A stretch of DNA of 64,000 nucleotides from Dyadobacter sp. Leaf189 (GTDB taxonomy: Bacteria > Bacteroidota > Bacteroidia > Cytophagales > Spirosomataceae). The notes under the pieces were generated by a model that saw nothing but the letters and a program-made list of their open reading frames with translations, searched no databases and was not told where the DNA came from. The stretch covers positions 1,547,999-1,611,998 of the forward strand of contig NZ_LMPS01000001.1 in assembly GCF_001424405.1 (NCBI RefSeq). The letters are read 5' to 3'. The position numbers and the translations under genes are program-made. This document shows, one piece after another, positions 50,895 through 59,764 of the stretch; position 1 is the first letter of the stretch, and each line of letters starts with the position of its first letter.

Positions 50895-51992
50895 TTACAT
50901 CGTCGCAACTTTCAGGTTTCTTACACTTCTCACTTTCACAGGAGCATCGGGACGGGCGAACAATACACCCGAAACTACCACCGAGTCGCCAACACTTAAT
51001 CCGCTGGTGACTTCCACTACATCCGCCAGGCGGTCGCCGGTTTCTACCGTCACAAATACGGCTTTACCACCCTTCACGGTAATTGCCTTTTTTCCCTGGG
51101 CCTCAGGTATGATACTGTTCGTAGGAATCAGTATGCTGCTTTTGTTTGAATTTGTTTTCAGATAAACCTTTGCGAATGAGCCTGGACTTGTTGATCCTGC
51201 GTTCAATACAGCGCGTACCGTGATATTCCGTGTTGACTGGTTTACCTGCGGTTCCGTGGCAATCACCCTGGCCGTTTCCTTTTTCTTGGAAGACTGATCG
51301 AGCAATACCTCTACATTCTGGCCTTTGGTGACGTATTTCTGGTAAGTTTCCGGTACTGTAAAATCAATGCGGAGATTGGAAAGCTGCTGCATTGTTGCTA
51401 TTACGCTGGTAGGAGACACATAGGAACCGGCGCTGACCTTCCTCAAACCGATCACTCCCGTGAATGGCGCTCTTACGATCGTTTTGTCAATGAGCGCCTG
51501 GGTGTAAACCATATCTGCCTTGAAGCTGTTGACCTGGTTCAATGCAAGATCATAATCAGCCTGGTTGATACCATTGATCGCAACCAGTTGTTTTAATCTT
51601 TTTTCGGTAGTCTCGGCGAGGTTAAGCTGGATCTTGATCTTGTCAAGCTGCGCCATCAGGTCTGCATTGTTTATTCTTGCGATTACGGTCCCTTTCTGAA
51701 CCGTTTTTCCTTCCGGTACATCCAGGAAAGTAAGTAGTCCGCTCACTTCCGGGCGGAGTTCAGCAAATTCGTTTGCGACAATGGTGCCATTTACTTCAAC
51801 CTGGTCACTTACCTTTTCCGATTTCGCGATGATCACGTCGACCGTAGTAGGACCTCCGCCACCTTTCTGCTGAAAAGTGTCTTTCTTTTCGCCACAGGAA
51901 AGTGCCATGAAGAGCGTACCCGAAATTGTTAGAATAGAGAGGGGAGTAATTCGAAAGCCGCCTGAAAAAACAGACTTTTTGTTATACTTCAT
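50895..51992 (-). CDS. RND efflux adaptor (membrane fusion protein), lipoprotein
   Basis: 365 aa from the ATG at 51992; the frame runs back to 52064 but MKYNKKSVFSGGF is the sensible start. A lipobox (FMALSCGEKK) indicates an inner-membrane-anchored lipoprotein. The lipoyl-like half motif (VSGLLTFLDVPEGKTVQKGTVIARI), a coiled-coil hairpin (QLDKIKIQLNLAETTEKRLKQLV), the second lipoyl half (RAPFTGVIGLRKVSAGSYVSP) and a barrel/MP domain (AVLNAGSTSPGSFAKVYL) follow the AcrA order. It joins the RND pump to the TolC channel. It is the first gene of the three-gene operon. Confidence 0.93.
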   Translation of the reverse strand: MKYNKKSVFSGGFRITPLSILTISGTLFMALSCGEKKDTFQQKGGGGPTTVDVIIAKSEKVSDQVEVNGTIVANEFAELRPEVSGLLTFLDVPEGKTVQKGTVIARINNADLMAQLDKIKIQLNLAETTEKRLKQLVAINGINQADYDLALNQVNSFKADMVYTQALIDKTIVRAPFTGVIGLRKVSAGSYVSPTSVIATMQQLSNLRIDFTVPETYQKYVTKGQNVEVLLDQSSKKKETARVIATEPQVNQSTRNITVRAVLNAGSTSPGSFAKVYLKTNSNKSSILIPTNSIIPEAQGKKAITVKGGKAVFVTVETGDRLADVVEVTSGLSVGDSVVVSGVLFARPDAPVKVRSVRNLKVATM

Positions 51993-52134
51993 AAGTTGGT
52001 AGAATCCGCAATTAAGGTTTAGGGGTTTTTCGGATCTGAAATATGCTTTTGGCAACAGTTTCAAAATTATATATTAAATCTGAAACCGATTAGACTTTTC
52101 TGTATTATAAAAGTTTAATTTGGAAAAATAAATT

Positions 52135-53385
52135 CTATAAAGTTTTTGCGATTACCCGCAGCAATGTATCGCATTTCAGCTCTGTTTCTTCCCATTCATG
52201 TTCTGGAATGGAATCCTCAGTGATACCTGCGCCCGCAAAAAATGTCGCTTTCCCATTTTTAAATCTCACTGTCCTGAGATTCACAAAGAGGCTTGTGTTT
52301 TCTCCCACCTGCGTTGGTCCAAGAAACCCACTGTAAAAAGACCTGTCATACCCTTCGATACTCAGAAGGAATTCCAAACTTGGTTCTTTGGGGACACCGC
52401 ACACGGCCGAGGTCGGGTGAAGGAGCTTCAACATAACCGGGCCAAGCTCAGGGAAATTGACAGCCGCAGTATCTACTTCAAAATCCGTGCGAAGGTGATA
52501 AAGGTTTCCTGCCAGAACAGTTTTTGGTCCCGTTTCAAGATATTCTCTCAGTCTGATTTTCTTAAAGCATTCGACAATGTACCTGCTCACAAGGGCGTGT
52601 TCCTCAATTTCCTTTTCGCCCCAGCGGATATCATATTTTGGGAGCAGCTCACCCGACTGTGTTCTCGCTTTTTGCGTCCCGGCCAGCGACATGGTCTTGA
52701 AAAAACCGTTTGAATGCTGTTGGACAAGCAATTCGGGACTCGCGCCGAGCCACAGCTCGTTTTGTTCTGGAAGGTTTACAAGTGAGACAAATGCGTGCGG
52801 GTATACTTTGGAAAGTTCGCAGAATGCTTTGGCAGGCTGAAAATGTTCGGAGTAGTTAAGGTCTTTCGTTCTTGACAAAACCACTTTTTTAAACTGATTT
52901 TGCCTGATTGCCGCCACTGCAAGCTCAACAGTACGCTGAAAACGCGTTTTTGCGTCCTCGTTTTGCTCCGGTTCCAGTACCGGAAGCTGACTGCCGGCGA
53001 CATATCCAGCTTCATTTTGAGTTGTAGCAGACGCGAGCTCAACCAGCTTCTGAACTTCTACGTGCTCTTCTCCAAGCTTGTTTTCAACTGCATTCACCTG
53101 GTACGCGTCTGAAAAGGTGACAACTATATCACCTTCCATAAACTGTACATCCTGTCCGGCCTTCCAGTCGAAGCCTGCGATCATAAATCCTGCTGAAAGC
53201 TTGTCAAATTCTGGCTGTACCTTCTTTATTCCATTGCGGATAGCAATAAGCAACTTGATTTCACTGGTGTGAGGAAGCCGCCAAAGTGCAGCCGGGAATC
53301 CCATTTGTGTAGCAGCCGCCCATATCTGCTGGATTTGTAAACCTTCAAATATTGAAAGTGAGGTGCGGTTTTCTACTGAAAGCAT
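52135..53385 (-). CDS. menF: Isochorismate synthase
   Basis: 416 aa chorismate-utilising enzyme. It has KVVLSRTKDL (the Lys that activates water), LAGTQKARTQ and KEIEEHALVSRYI (WGEKEIEEH, metal/Glu region), HPTSAVCGVPKEPSLEF, and a C-terminal FFAGAGITEDSIPEHEWEETELK. It converts chorismate to isochorismate, the entry step of menaquinone synthesis (or siderophore synthesis in other organisms). The hotdog thioesterase upstream fits menaquinone. The N-terminal 130 residues are variable, as in other MenF proteins. Confidence 0.9.
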   Translation of the reverse strand: MLSVENRTSLSIFEGLQIQQIWAAATQMGFPAALWRLPHTSEIKLLIAIRNGIKKVQPEFDKLSAGFMIAGFDWKAGQDVQFMEGDIVVTFSDAYQVNAVENKLGEEHVEVQKLVELASATTQNEAGYVAGSQLPVLEPEQNEDAKTRFQRTVELAVAAIRQNQFKKVVLSRTKDLNYSEHFQPAKAFCELSKVYPHAFVSLVNLPEQNELWLGASPELLVQQHSNGFFKTMSLAGTQKARTQSGELLPKYDIRWGEKEIEEHALVSRYIVECFKKIRLREYLETGPKTVLAGNLYHLRTDFEVDTAAVNFPELGPVMLKLLHPTSAVCGVPKEPSLEFLLSIEGYDRSFYSGFLGPTQVGENTSLFVNLRTVRFKNGKATFFAGAGITEDSIPEHEWEETELKCDTLLRVIAKTL

Positions 53386-53438
53386 TTATAATGAAAAATG
53401 TGTAAGTCGAATTTGTTTGATTTTAATGCAAAATAAAG

Positions 53439-53864
53439 TCAGCGGTTTGCATTCACAATAGCGACCGTCAACCTGCTGATGCATACCAGCTTGTTCTGGT
53501 CGTTTGTAATCCTGATATCCCAGATGTGCGTGGTCCTGCCCAAATGGATCGAGGTTACTTTGCCCGTCACAAAACCTTCCTTAACAGGTCGTAAATGGTT
53601 CGCATTGATCTCCAATCCGACAGCGTGCCTGTCGTCTGACTCCGGTATTACTAAAAACGAAGCAATGCTGCCCAATGTTTCAGCAAGTACTACCGAGGCT
53701 CCGCCGTGCAAGATGCCAAATGGCTGGTGCGTGCGGCTGTCAACAGGCATTCGGGCTGTTATAAATTCGGCGCCGATCTCGGTGAACTCGATTCCGAGGT
53801 GGTCGGCGATCGTATTAGTGCTGAATGATTTAAGTTGTTCTAATGAAACGGTTTTAACAAACAT
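53439..53864 (-). CDS. Hotdog-fold thioesterase, likely DHNA-CoA thioesterase
   Basis: 141 aa, the PaaI/MenI size. The catalytic region PFGILHGGASVVLAETLGSIAS (HGG followed by an Asp/Glu helix) is intact. VGLEINANHLRPVKEGFVTGKVTSIHLGRTTHIWDI is the usual second half. It hydrolyses acyl-CoA thioesters. Its position 53 bp upstream of isochorismate synthase supports 1,4-dihydroxy-2-naphthoyl-CoA as substrate in menaquinone synthesis, a step run by proteins of this family in E. coli (MenI). The substrate assignment is inference. Confidence 0.85.
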   Translation of the reverse strand: MFVKTVSLEQLKSFSTNTIADHLGIEFTEIGAEFITARMPVDSRTHQPFGILHGGASVVLAETLGSIASFLVIPESDDRHAVGLEINANHLRPVKEGFVTGKVTSIHLGRTTHIWDIRITNDQNKLVCISRLTVAIVNANR

Positions 53865-53949
53865 ATCTAAAAAATGTATAAATTTGTTAGTGCTTTATGA
53901 AGTAAAAACAAGGTATTTGCAAAAATAATATTTAAATAATCCTATTACT

Positions 53950-54594
53950 TTGAAAAGAAAATCTATATACCTCATTCGTCACGGTGAAACAGATTTCAAT
54001 CGCAGAGGAGTGGTACAAGGTAGCGGAGTTGACTCCTTGCTTAACGAATGGGGAGAAGCCCAGGCAGCGGCTTTCTTCAATGCTTATCAACATGTTCCTT
54101 TTGACAAAATATATACCTCTGATTTAAAGCGAACACACCAAACTGTCCGTGGGTTCATCAAGCTGGGCATACCCCACGAAAGTTACTCGGGCCTCAATGA
54201 AATCTCCTGGGGAGCCAGAGAGGGACGTGAGCCGAACACGGGCGATAACAACTATTACAGAGAGCTGGTAACTGCCTGGCGCAATGGTCACATTGAGCTT
54301 GCAGCCGAGGAAGGCGAAAGCCCGATTCAGGTAAGAGAGCGGCAAATTCCGGTGATCGAAACGATCTTATCCCGGCCCCACGAGCGCAACATCCTTATAG
54401 CTATGCACGGACGTGCCATGCGGGTTCTGCTGACGACGCTTTTTAATCAGCCGCTTGTGCGAATGGATGATTACGAACATAGCAACCTTTGTCTTTACAA
54501 AGTCAATTATTCCTACGATACCCAAAAGTTCGAACTGGAAGTCCGTAACGATATCACCCACCTTCTTTCCCTCGAAATTCCACAAACGCTGTAA
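53950..54594 (+). CDS. Histidine phosphatase superfamily protein
   Basis: 214 aa. No ATG is available between the upstream in-frame stop and the catalytic motif, so the start is TTG at 53950 (MKRKSIYLIRHGETDFNRRG). The RHGETDFN catalytic loop, SDLKRTHQT, an acidic E in LNEISWGAREG, and the second His in AMHGRAMRVLL are all present. It is a phosphoglycerate-mutase-like phosphatase such as CobC or a broad-specificity phosphatase; the substrate is unknown. It is divergent from the thioesterase gene. Confidence 0.92.
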   Translation: MKRKSIYLIRHGETDFNRRGVVQGSGVDSLLNEWGEAQAAAFFNAYQHVPFDKIYTSDLKRTHQTVRGFIKLGIPHESYSGLNEISWGAREGREPNTGDNNYYRELVTAWRNGHIELAAEEGESPIQVRERQIPVIETILSRPHERNILIAMHGRAMRVLLTTLFNQPLVRMDDYEHSNLCLYKVNYSYDTQKFELEVRNDITHLLSLEIPQTL

Positions 54595-54624
54595 AAGCCG
54601 CTTGTGTAGGTTCGTTTCCTTTGA

Positions 54625-54661
54625 TGTATTTATACGGCATCCCACATTCCGTGTAAATACA
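54625..54661. promoter_or_regulatory. 13-bp inverted repeat upstream of the LytS/LytTR operon
   Basis: TGTATTTATACGG (54625-54637) and CCGTGTAAATACA (54649-54661) are inverted repeats with one mismatch (G-U in RNA) and an 11-nt spacer. They end 37 nt before the sensor kinase ATG. It is either an operator for the downstream pair or a hairpin ending the histidine phosphatase transcript (no U-run on the plus strand). Its position favours regulation. Confidence 0.4.
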
Positions 54662-54698
54662 TTTGTTATTTTCGGGGTAATCAACGCGCTACTATTAC

Positions 54699-55766
54699 AT
54701 GTCCAAAAAACGTACTTACTGGATTCTTCAGATCCTTGGATGGACATTGCTGATCATGTTCGAATACGTTCCTTACGTGCTCGAATATGGTTTTGAAATC
54801 GGTGAATTTTATACTGCCCTGGCCAATATTCTGCTGGGGATCGTGCTTACCCACGTTTACCGGCTGGTGATCCGTAAATGGAACTGGTCGTCGCTTCCAT
54901 TGCCGCGTTTGGCTTTGCGGGTGGTAGGGTCGGTGTTGTGGCTGGGCCTTATTATGGCGATGATCAACCAGCCGATGGACCGGGAAATGCTGGAACATAA
55001 CCTGCTCAATCAGCCGCTGGTTTTTTGGAGTTATTATGCAAACTGGTGTAAGAACCTGCTTGCCTGGATCTTATCCTATACGGTTTACCATTATGTGGAA
55101 CAGAACCGGCTTGCGAGCTATGAAAAGATCATGCTGAAAATGTCTGCGCGGGAGGCTGAGGCGAAAGTGTTGCGGTCGCAGCTTAATCCGCATTTTACAT
55201 TCAATGCACTGAACAGCATCCGCGCGCTGGTATATGAAGATCCGTCCAAAGCACAGCTGAGTATAACGCAGCTTTCCAATATTCTAAGGAACTCGCTGCT
55301 TGCTGACAGAAGAAAAACGGTTGACTTGCAGGAAGAGCTGCGCACAGTAGAGGATTATCTTGAACTTGAAAAAGTGCGCTACGAGGACAGGCTTCGGTAC
55401 ACGATCAATGCCAATGCGCAGGCTGTTTACTGGCAGGTACCTCCTATGATGCTGCAGACATTGGTGGAAAACGGCATTAAGCATGGCGTTTCAAAGGAAG
55501 TTGGGGGCGGCTTTATCGATGTTAAAGCAGAGATCGCGAACGATGTGCTCGCAATCAATATATTTAATTCAGGTAACCTGGGAACCACTGAATCCGGTGG
55601 GGTTGGTTTGAAAAATACAGCTGAGCGGCTCTCCATTCTGTATGGAAAGGCTGCTACTTTCAGGATTTATCAATGTGAAGACAATGTAGTTTGTTCGGAA
55701 GTTAAAATTCCAATGCTGTCGGAGAATGTGATGATGGTGGGGCAGGAGTCGGGCGCGGGCCACTGA
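54699..55766 (+). CDS. LytS-type sensor histidine kinase
   Basis: 355 aa. Four transmembrane segments occupy the N-terminal 150 residues (for example WILQILGWTLLIMFEY and LLAWILSYTVYHYV), with short loops and no separate sensor domain. The kinase motif LRSQLNPHFTFNALNSIRALV is that of the HisKA_6 (LytS/YpdA) family, where the His of NPHF is phosphorylated. MMLQTLVENGIKHGV and GVGLKNTAERL form the ATP-binding N and G boxes. It pairs with the response regulator 54 bp downstream. The signal it detects is unknown. Confidence 0.93.
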   Translation: MSKKRTYWILQILGWTLLIMFEYVPYVLEYGFEIGEFYTALANILLGIVLTHVYRLVIRKWNWSSLPLPRLALRVVGSVLWLGLIMAMINQPMDREMLEHNLLNQPLVFWSYYANWCKNLLAWILSYTVYHYVEQNRLASYEKIMLKMSAREAEAKVLRSQLNPHFTFNALNSIRALVYEDPSKAQLSITQLSNILRNSLLADRRKTVDLQEELRTVEDYLELEKVRYEDRLRYTINANAQAVYWQVPPMMLQTLVENGIKHGVSKEVGGGFIDVKAEIANDVLAINIFNSGNLGTTESGGVGLKNTAERLSILYGKAATFRIYQCEDNVVCSEVKIPMLSENVMMVGQESGAGH

Positions 55767-55820
55767 GAAGCAATGTTCTAAATTCTATATTATACTAACT
55801 AATTCCCCAACTTATCTGCC

Positions 55821-56555
55821 ATGAGAACCTTGATTGTTGACGATGAACGCCTTGCGAGAAATGAACTGAAACGTTTGCTTGAACCATATACCAAAATTGA
55901 GATCGTAGGTGAAGCTGCGAATGCGGACGAAGCGCTGGTAATGATCGATGAATTACAGCCTGAGCTGCTGTTTCTCGACATTCAGATGCCAGGCAGGAAC
56001 GGATTCGAGTTACTCTCCTCCATCGAAGGGAAAACGCCGGAAGTGATTTTTACAACCGCTTACGACGAATATGCGATCAAAGCTTTTGAATACAATGCGC
56101 TTGACTATCTGCTTAAACCGATCGATAACGAGCGCCTAAAAGATACCATTCACAGGATTGAGGAAAACCAGGCACTGCCCGAGGCACCTGCTCCGACCCA
56201 CGAGCGTGCTGAGAAAGTACTGGGTGGAAATGACCAGGTATTTGTGAAAGACGGAGAAAAATGCTGGTTTGTCAAGCTGGGCAAAATTCGTTTGTTTGAA
56301 TCAATGGGCAATTACGTCAGGCTACACTTCGACGACCAGAAGCCGCTGGTACTTAAATCTCTCAATAACCTGGAAGAAAGACTGGACCCGAATACGTACT
56401 TCAGGGCCAACCGTAAACACATTATCAACCTGGGCTGGATTGAGAAAATCGAACCCTGGTTTAGTGGCGGTTTGCTGGTAACCCTGCAAGGCGGAGATAA
56501 AATTGAGATTTCGCGCCGGCAGGCAATTCGTTTTAAAGAATTAATGAGTCTATAA
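55821..56555 (+). CDS. LytTR family response regulator
   Basis: 244 aa. The receiver domain (MRTLIVDDERLARNELKRLL) has phosphoacceptor Asp53 in LFLDIQMPGRNG, a switch Thr in FTTAYDEYAIKAF, and Lys in LLKPIDNERL. A linker of about 25 residues leads to a LytTR DNA-binding domain (FVKLGKIRLFESMGNYVRLHF, LNNLEERLDPNTYFRANRKHIINL). It is the partner of the LytS-type kinase just upstream. LytTR proteins bind direct repeats near target promoters. Confidence 0.95.
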   Translation: MRTLIVDDERLARNELKRLLEPYTKIEIVGEAANADEALVMIDELQPELLFLDIQMPGRNGFELLSSIEGKTPEVIFTTAYDEYAIKAFEYNALDYLLKPIDNERLKDTIHRIEENQALPEAPAPTHERAEKVLGGNDQVFVKDGEKCWFVKLGKIRLFESMGNYVRLHFDDQKPLVLKSLNNLEERLDPNTYFRANRKHIINLGWIEKIEPWFSGGLLVTLQGGDKIEISRRQAIRFKELMSL

Positions 56556-56581
56556 AATCTTAACCCCGACGTGGACTGCGC

Positions 56582-57397
56582 ATGAAAAAACAGGCTCTGG
56601 TACTTCTCTTTGCAGCTGCTTTGCTTTACAGCTGTAACCCTTCTGCCAAAAATGAAAATTCGGGCGATCGCAACGGACTTTCGCAAGGCCAGATAAGAAT
56701 GGCGACTTTCGGAAAATGTGATACCGCTTCGAACGGACAGGGTGTGAGCGTGAAAGTCGAGGTGTGGGAGCCGGCAGATTCCAGTGAAGTTGCTTCTGAG
56801 ATCCGCAACACGATCGCAGCCAAACTGATCGATAGGGTTAACCAACATGGCGATTCGGCCAGTATCGCCGCTAATCGCGCCGCAGGAACAACGCTCGAAG
56901 GTGCATTCAATGTGTTTCAGCGAAACTACAACGACTTCAAGAAGGATTTTCCAGATGCGCCCGGCTGCTGGGAAGTGAGCCTGAAAGGTGATACGGTAAT
57001 GGTAACTTCCAAAGTTCTTTTTTATCAACTTGACCATTACGCTTTTACCGGCGGTGCACATCCCAATACCTTCCGCTCGTTCCACGCATTTGACGCGACG
57101 AATGGTGCAGAAGTGGAGATGAAAAAGTTTGTTGCTGACTCTGCTGCATTGTTACAGCTGGTGGAGCGGCATTTCAGAAAAACCGAGAAGCTTACTTCTG
57201 ATATCGACCTGGAAGAAGCTGGTTATTTTCTCCTGAATCATCAGTTTGTATTACCCGTTAACTATGTTTTCACGCAAAAAGGTGTTTTGTTTTACTACAA
57301 TCCTTACGAGATAGCTGCTTATGCGCGTGGTGCAATCCAGTTTACGATCAGCTACGAAGAACTCGGCGATATGATCAGGAAAAAGGGCATAATGTAA
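56582..57397 (+). CDS. Lipoprotein with DUF4163/DUF3298-like domains
   Basis: 271 aa. The signal ends in a lipobox (FAAALLYSCNPS), so the mature protein is lipid-anchored. The body is like the DUF4163 plus DUF3298 pair found in RsiV: QLDHYAFTGGAHPNTFRSFHAFDATNGAEV and NYVFTQKGVLFYYNPYEIAAYARG are characteristic. In RsiV this region binds lysozyme, but no sigma factor is nearby, so that role is not implied. It starts 26 bp after the LytTR regulator and may be co-expressed with it. Confidence 0.85.
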   Translation: MKKQALVLLFAAALLYSCNPSAKNENSGDRNGLSQGQIRMATFGKCDTASNGQGVSVKVEVWEPADSSEVASEIRNTIAAKLIDRVNQHGDSASIAANRAAGTTLEGAFNVFQRNYNDFKKDFPDAPGCWEVSLKGDTVMVTSKVLFYQLDHYAFTGGAHPNTFRSFHAFDATNGAEVEMKKFVADSAALLQLVERHFRKTEKLTSDIDLEEAGYFLLNHQFVLPVNYVFTQKGVLFYYNPYEIAAYARGAIQFTISYEELGDMIRKKGIM

Positions 57398-57402
57398 CTT
57401 CC

Positions 57403-58110
57403 TCACATTTCGCCGGAATCCAGGAAGCTGTAAAATCCACTATCGGTGAAAATCATGTGATCCAGGATGGGAATGTCCAGCAGGAGCCCGGCTTCCTTAA
57501 TCTGAGTCGTGAGCATTTTGTCCAGCATGCTTGGTATCAGCTGTCCGGAGGGATGGTTGTGGACGAGAATCACGGCGCTTGCCAGGTAGTCAATGGCAAG
57601 TTTGAAAATCAGCTTGATGTCCACAGCTACTCCCGAAACCCCACCTACACTCACTGGCAAAGCCCGCATTACCTCGTTTCCGCGGTTAAGAAGCAAGATC
57701 CAGAATTCTTCGTTTGGCTTGTCAAGCAGGTATTGCCGCATTTCCTTGTAAACCGACTCCGAGCCCATGATTTTTCGTTTTCGTGTTGGCATGATATCAC
57801 TTCTGCGACGGCCAAGTTCGAGTGCTGCCACAATGGAAATCGCCTTCGCTTTCCCCATTCCTCTGTATTTCATGAAAGTCTTGTAATCCAGCTTGGCAAG
57901 CTCATGTATGCTGTTGCCTACGCTGGCCATAATGATCTTTGCCAGGTCGACAGCCGAAGTTTCCGGTGTGCCGGAACAAATGAGAATGGCGATTAATTCG
58001 GCGTCTGTTAAGGCTGCGCGGCCTTTCAGCATTAGTTTTTCACGCGGCTTATCTTCTTCGGACCAGCTGTGAATGCATCTTGGATTGTCTGACTTTGGTT
58101 TTCTGGACAT
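57403..58110 (-). CDS. radC: RadC family JAB-domain DNA repair-type protein
   Basis: 235 aa from the ATG at 58110 (an in-frame TTG at 58119 is less likely). A helix-hairpin-helix-like N-terminal region (LAKLDYKTFMKYRGMGKAKAISIVAALELGRR) is followed by the JAB1/MPN metalloprotease-like core with the JAMM motif VHNHPSGQLIPSMLD. RadC was named for radiation sensitivity, but its true role is unresolved. It is chromosomal here with no phage or plasmid genes nearby. Confidence 0.93.
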   Translation of the reverse strand: MSRKPKSDNPRCIHSWSEEDKPREKLMLKGRAALTDAELIAILICSGTPETSAVDLAKIIMASVGNSIHELAKLDYKTFMKYRGMGKAKAISIVAALELGRRRSDIMPTRKRKIMGSESVYKEMRQYLLDKPNEEFWILLLNRGNEVMRALPVSVGGVSGVAVDIKLIFKLAIDYLASAVILVHNHPSGQLIPSMLDKMLTTQIKEAGLLLDIPILDHMIFTDSGFYSFLDSGEM

Positions 58111-58170
58111 TTGGATCAAATTCGGAACCTACTTATCTGTTAGACGTTCGGTCTCTCATTTGGTCACATT

Positions 58171-59688
58171 TTATTGTCCCAATTCTGTCAATGCAGCCCT
58201 GGCTTTATTATCGATGCTGTTCTTGTATTCGTGTTTTTTGAAAGACATTGCTTTCTTAAAATAGTCTGCCGCCTTCTGTTTCTCTTTTTTCTCAAGATAA
58301 ATATAGCCCAGCTGTAATGCGGCGGAGGCACCGAGGCCAGGGCTCCCGGACTGACTTAGAAGCAGGCAGCGCTCGTAATAGGGCACTGCGCTCGCATTTT
58401 GCTCCATTTTGTGCAGTATTCGCGCTTTTCTGTAATTGAACTCGGCCTTTTCGGAGATAGCTGTAAAGTTGTTTTCCGAAAAGTTTTGCATAATAGTCAA
58501 AGCTTTTGGCAGAAAGCCGCCGTCGGTCGCGTAGCGCGCCCGGTAAAGCGTTTTTTGTTGCGCACTAATTTTGCCTGCCAAAAATTCTTTGGCAGTTCGT
58601 TCCGCAAGCTGATCAGCTTCTACGATCATTTCTCCTGACGAGCCGATTTTTCTTATAAATACATTTGCCTCGGCATCTTTCCCCGCCAGCCAGCGACACA
58701 TGAAAAGTTTGAAGTAAGTGTCCTTGATATAGTTGAAGCCGCGGTACTGTTTTTGGAATAAAAGATATTGGTCAACCGCCGCATCATAATTACCTCGCTG
58801 CAGCTCAATTTCTCCTTTAAGATATTTGAGAAATGGAAAGCTGACATAAGCTTCTCCGCCAGGCGCATCATTCAGAAAAGCGATCGCTTCATCGCTTCGG
58901 TTTTCTTTCATTAAAACGGTTGTAGCAAAGAAATGGAGCAGGAGATTGTCAGGCTGCTCAATGGGCCATTTACGGATTCGTTTTTGTTGTTCCGGAGAAA
59001 GTTTCAGCGTGTAGGCATGTAACAACAAATCCACCAGCTCGGCTTCCTGACGGAAAAAGGGCTCTTCCTGCTGTACAATCCTCAATTCCCGGATGCCAGC
59101 CTGTATGTTGCCTTTTAGGCCGAGTATCCGTTTTACCCACGCATAATTATCAGGGATCGATCCGATCAGTACGTGCAACAAGCCCAGCGACTTCAATGTC
59201 GGGATGAAGTCGGGAAATTTCTTGCGGTTCTCTTCAAGCAACTTGTATGCTTTGATTATCTCCCACGCGCCGCTCGCCTGATCACCAAATTTTAATTTTG
59301 CAAATGCCCAATGCAGCCGTATTTCTGCGAGCAGGAAGCGTTTGTATGGAGATTGATCCGGCAGCTGCGACACCAGTTCCAGGCGCCCGCTCTCTAATGC
59401 AAGCAGCTTTTTGTAAGATACCCGATCCTCCGATATCAGCAGGTAATGCAGATCGGCATAGTTATCGAGATAGGGGATAAATGCATTATTTATCTGCTCT
59501 GCCCGCTCTGCATCTATCAGTTTTCGTGCATTGGGCAGCCGAAGCTTCTGAATCTCAAAATATGCTTTCTGCAGCTTCGGGGTAAAATCAACACCGGCCG
59601 CCGCGATCTCTGCCTGCACATAATTGGCAGAAAGCACGAAAAGTAACAAGAGAATGCTTGAAAAGCATTGCTTACTTACGACCAGCAT
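58171..59688 (-). CDS. Exported TPR-repeat protein of unknown function
   Basis: About 505 aa from the ATG at 59688, which gives the signal peptide MLVVSKQCFSSILLLLFVLSANYVQA; the frame extends to 59715, adjacent to a terminator. The protein is helical throughout. Weak helical repeats in the middle (LKGEIELQRGNYDAAVDQYLLFQKQY) are followed by clearer tetratricopeptide units at the C-terminus (YRKARILHKMEQNASAVPYYERCL and LQLGYIYLEKKEKQKAADYFKKAM). It is probably a periplasmic scaffold. I recognise no catalytic motif. Confidence 0.8.
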   Translation of the reverse strand: MLVVSKQCFSSILLLLFVLSANYVQAEIAAAGVDFTPKLQKAYFEIQKLRLPNARKLIDAERAEQINNAFIPYLDNYADLHYLLISEDRVSYKKLLALESGRLELVSQLPDQSPYKRFLLAEIRLHWAFAKLKFGDQASGAWEIIKAYKLLEENRKKFPDFIPTLKSLGLLHVLIGSIPDNYAWVKRILGLKGNIQAGIRELRIVQQEEPFFRQEAELVDLLLHAYTLKLSPEQQKRIRKWPIEQPDNLLLHFFATTVLMKENRSDEAIAFLNDAPGGEAYVSFPFLKYLKGEIELQRGNYDAAVDQYLLFQKQYRGFNYIKDTYFKLFMCRWLAGKDAEANVFIRKIGSSGEMIVEADQLAERTAKEFLAGKISAQQKTLYRARYATDGGFLPKALTIMQNFSENNFTAISEKAEFNYRKARILHKMEQNASAVPYYERCLLLSQSGSPGLGASAALQLGYIYLEKKEKQKAADYFKKAMSFKKHEYKNSIDNKARAALTELGQ

Positions 59689-59715
59689 TTTGATGAAAAA
59701 GTACATAGAAGACAT

Positions 59716-59746
59716 AAAAAAAGGTTGTCTCTTCAGACAACCTTTT
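59716..59746 (-). terminator. Rho-independent terminator after the zinc-ribbon gene
   Basis: AAAAGGTTGTCT (59719-59730) pairs with AGACAACCTTTT (59735-59746) around a CTTC loop, a perfect 12-bp stem. On the minus strand it is followed by a run of Ts (the complement of the A-run 59716-59722). It ends the Nif3/zinc-ribbon transcript just before the TPR gene. Confidence 0.85.
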
Positions 59747-59764
59747 CATTCAATTTAATGATTA

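Noticed and set aside
43781-52064. TonB-dependent receptor and RND pump as a siderophore system with isochorismate synthase
   Set aside because: No siderophore synthetase or iron-uptake genes are present, and the hotdog thioesterase next to the synthase fits menaquinone.
56312-57085. 257-codon minus-strand frame across the LytTR gene and the lipoprotein gene
   Set aside because: Both plus-strand genes are clearly real; the frame lacks motifs and spans two of them.
57403-58110. RadC as a sign of a mobile element or anti-restriction island
   Set aside because: No phage, plasmid or integrase genes are nearby, and chromosomal RadC is common.
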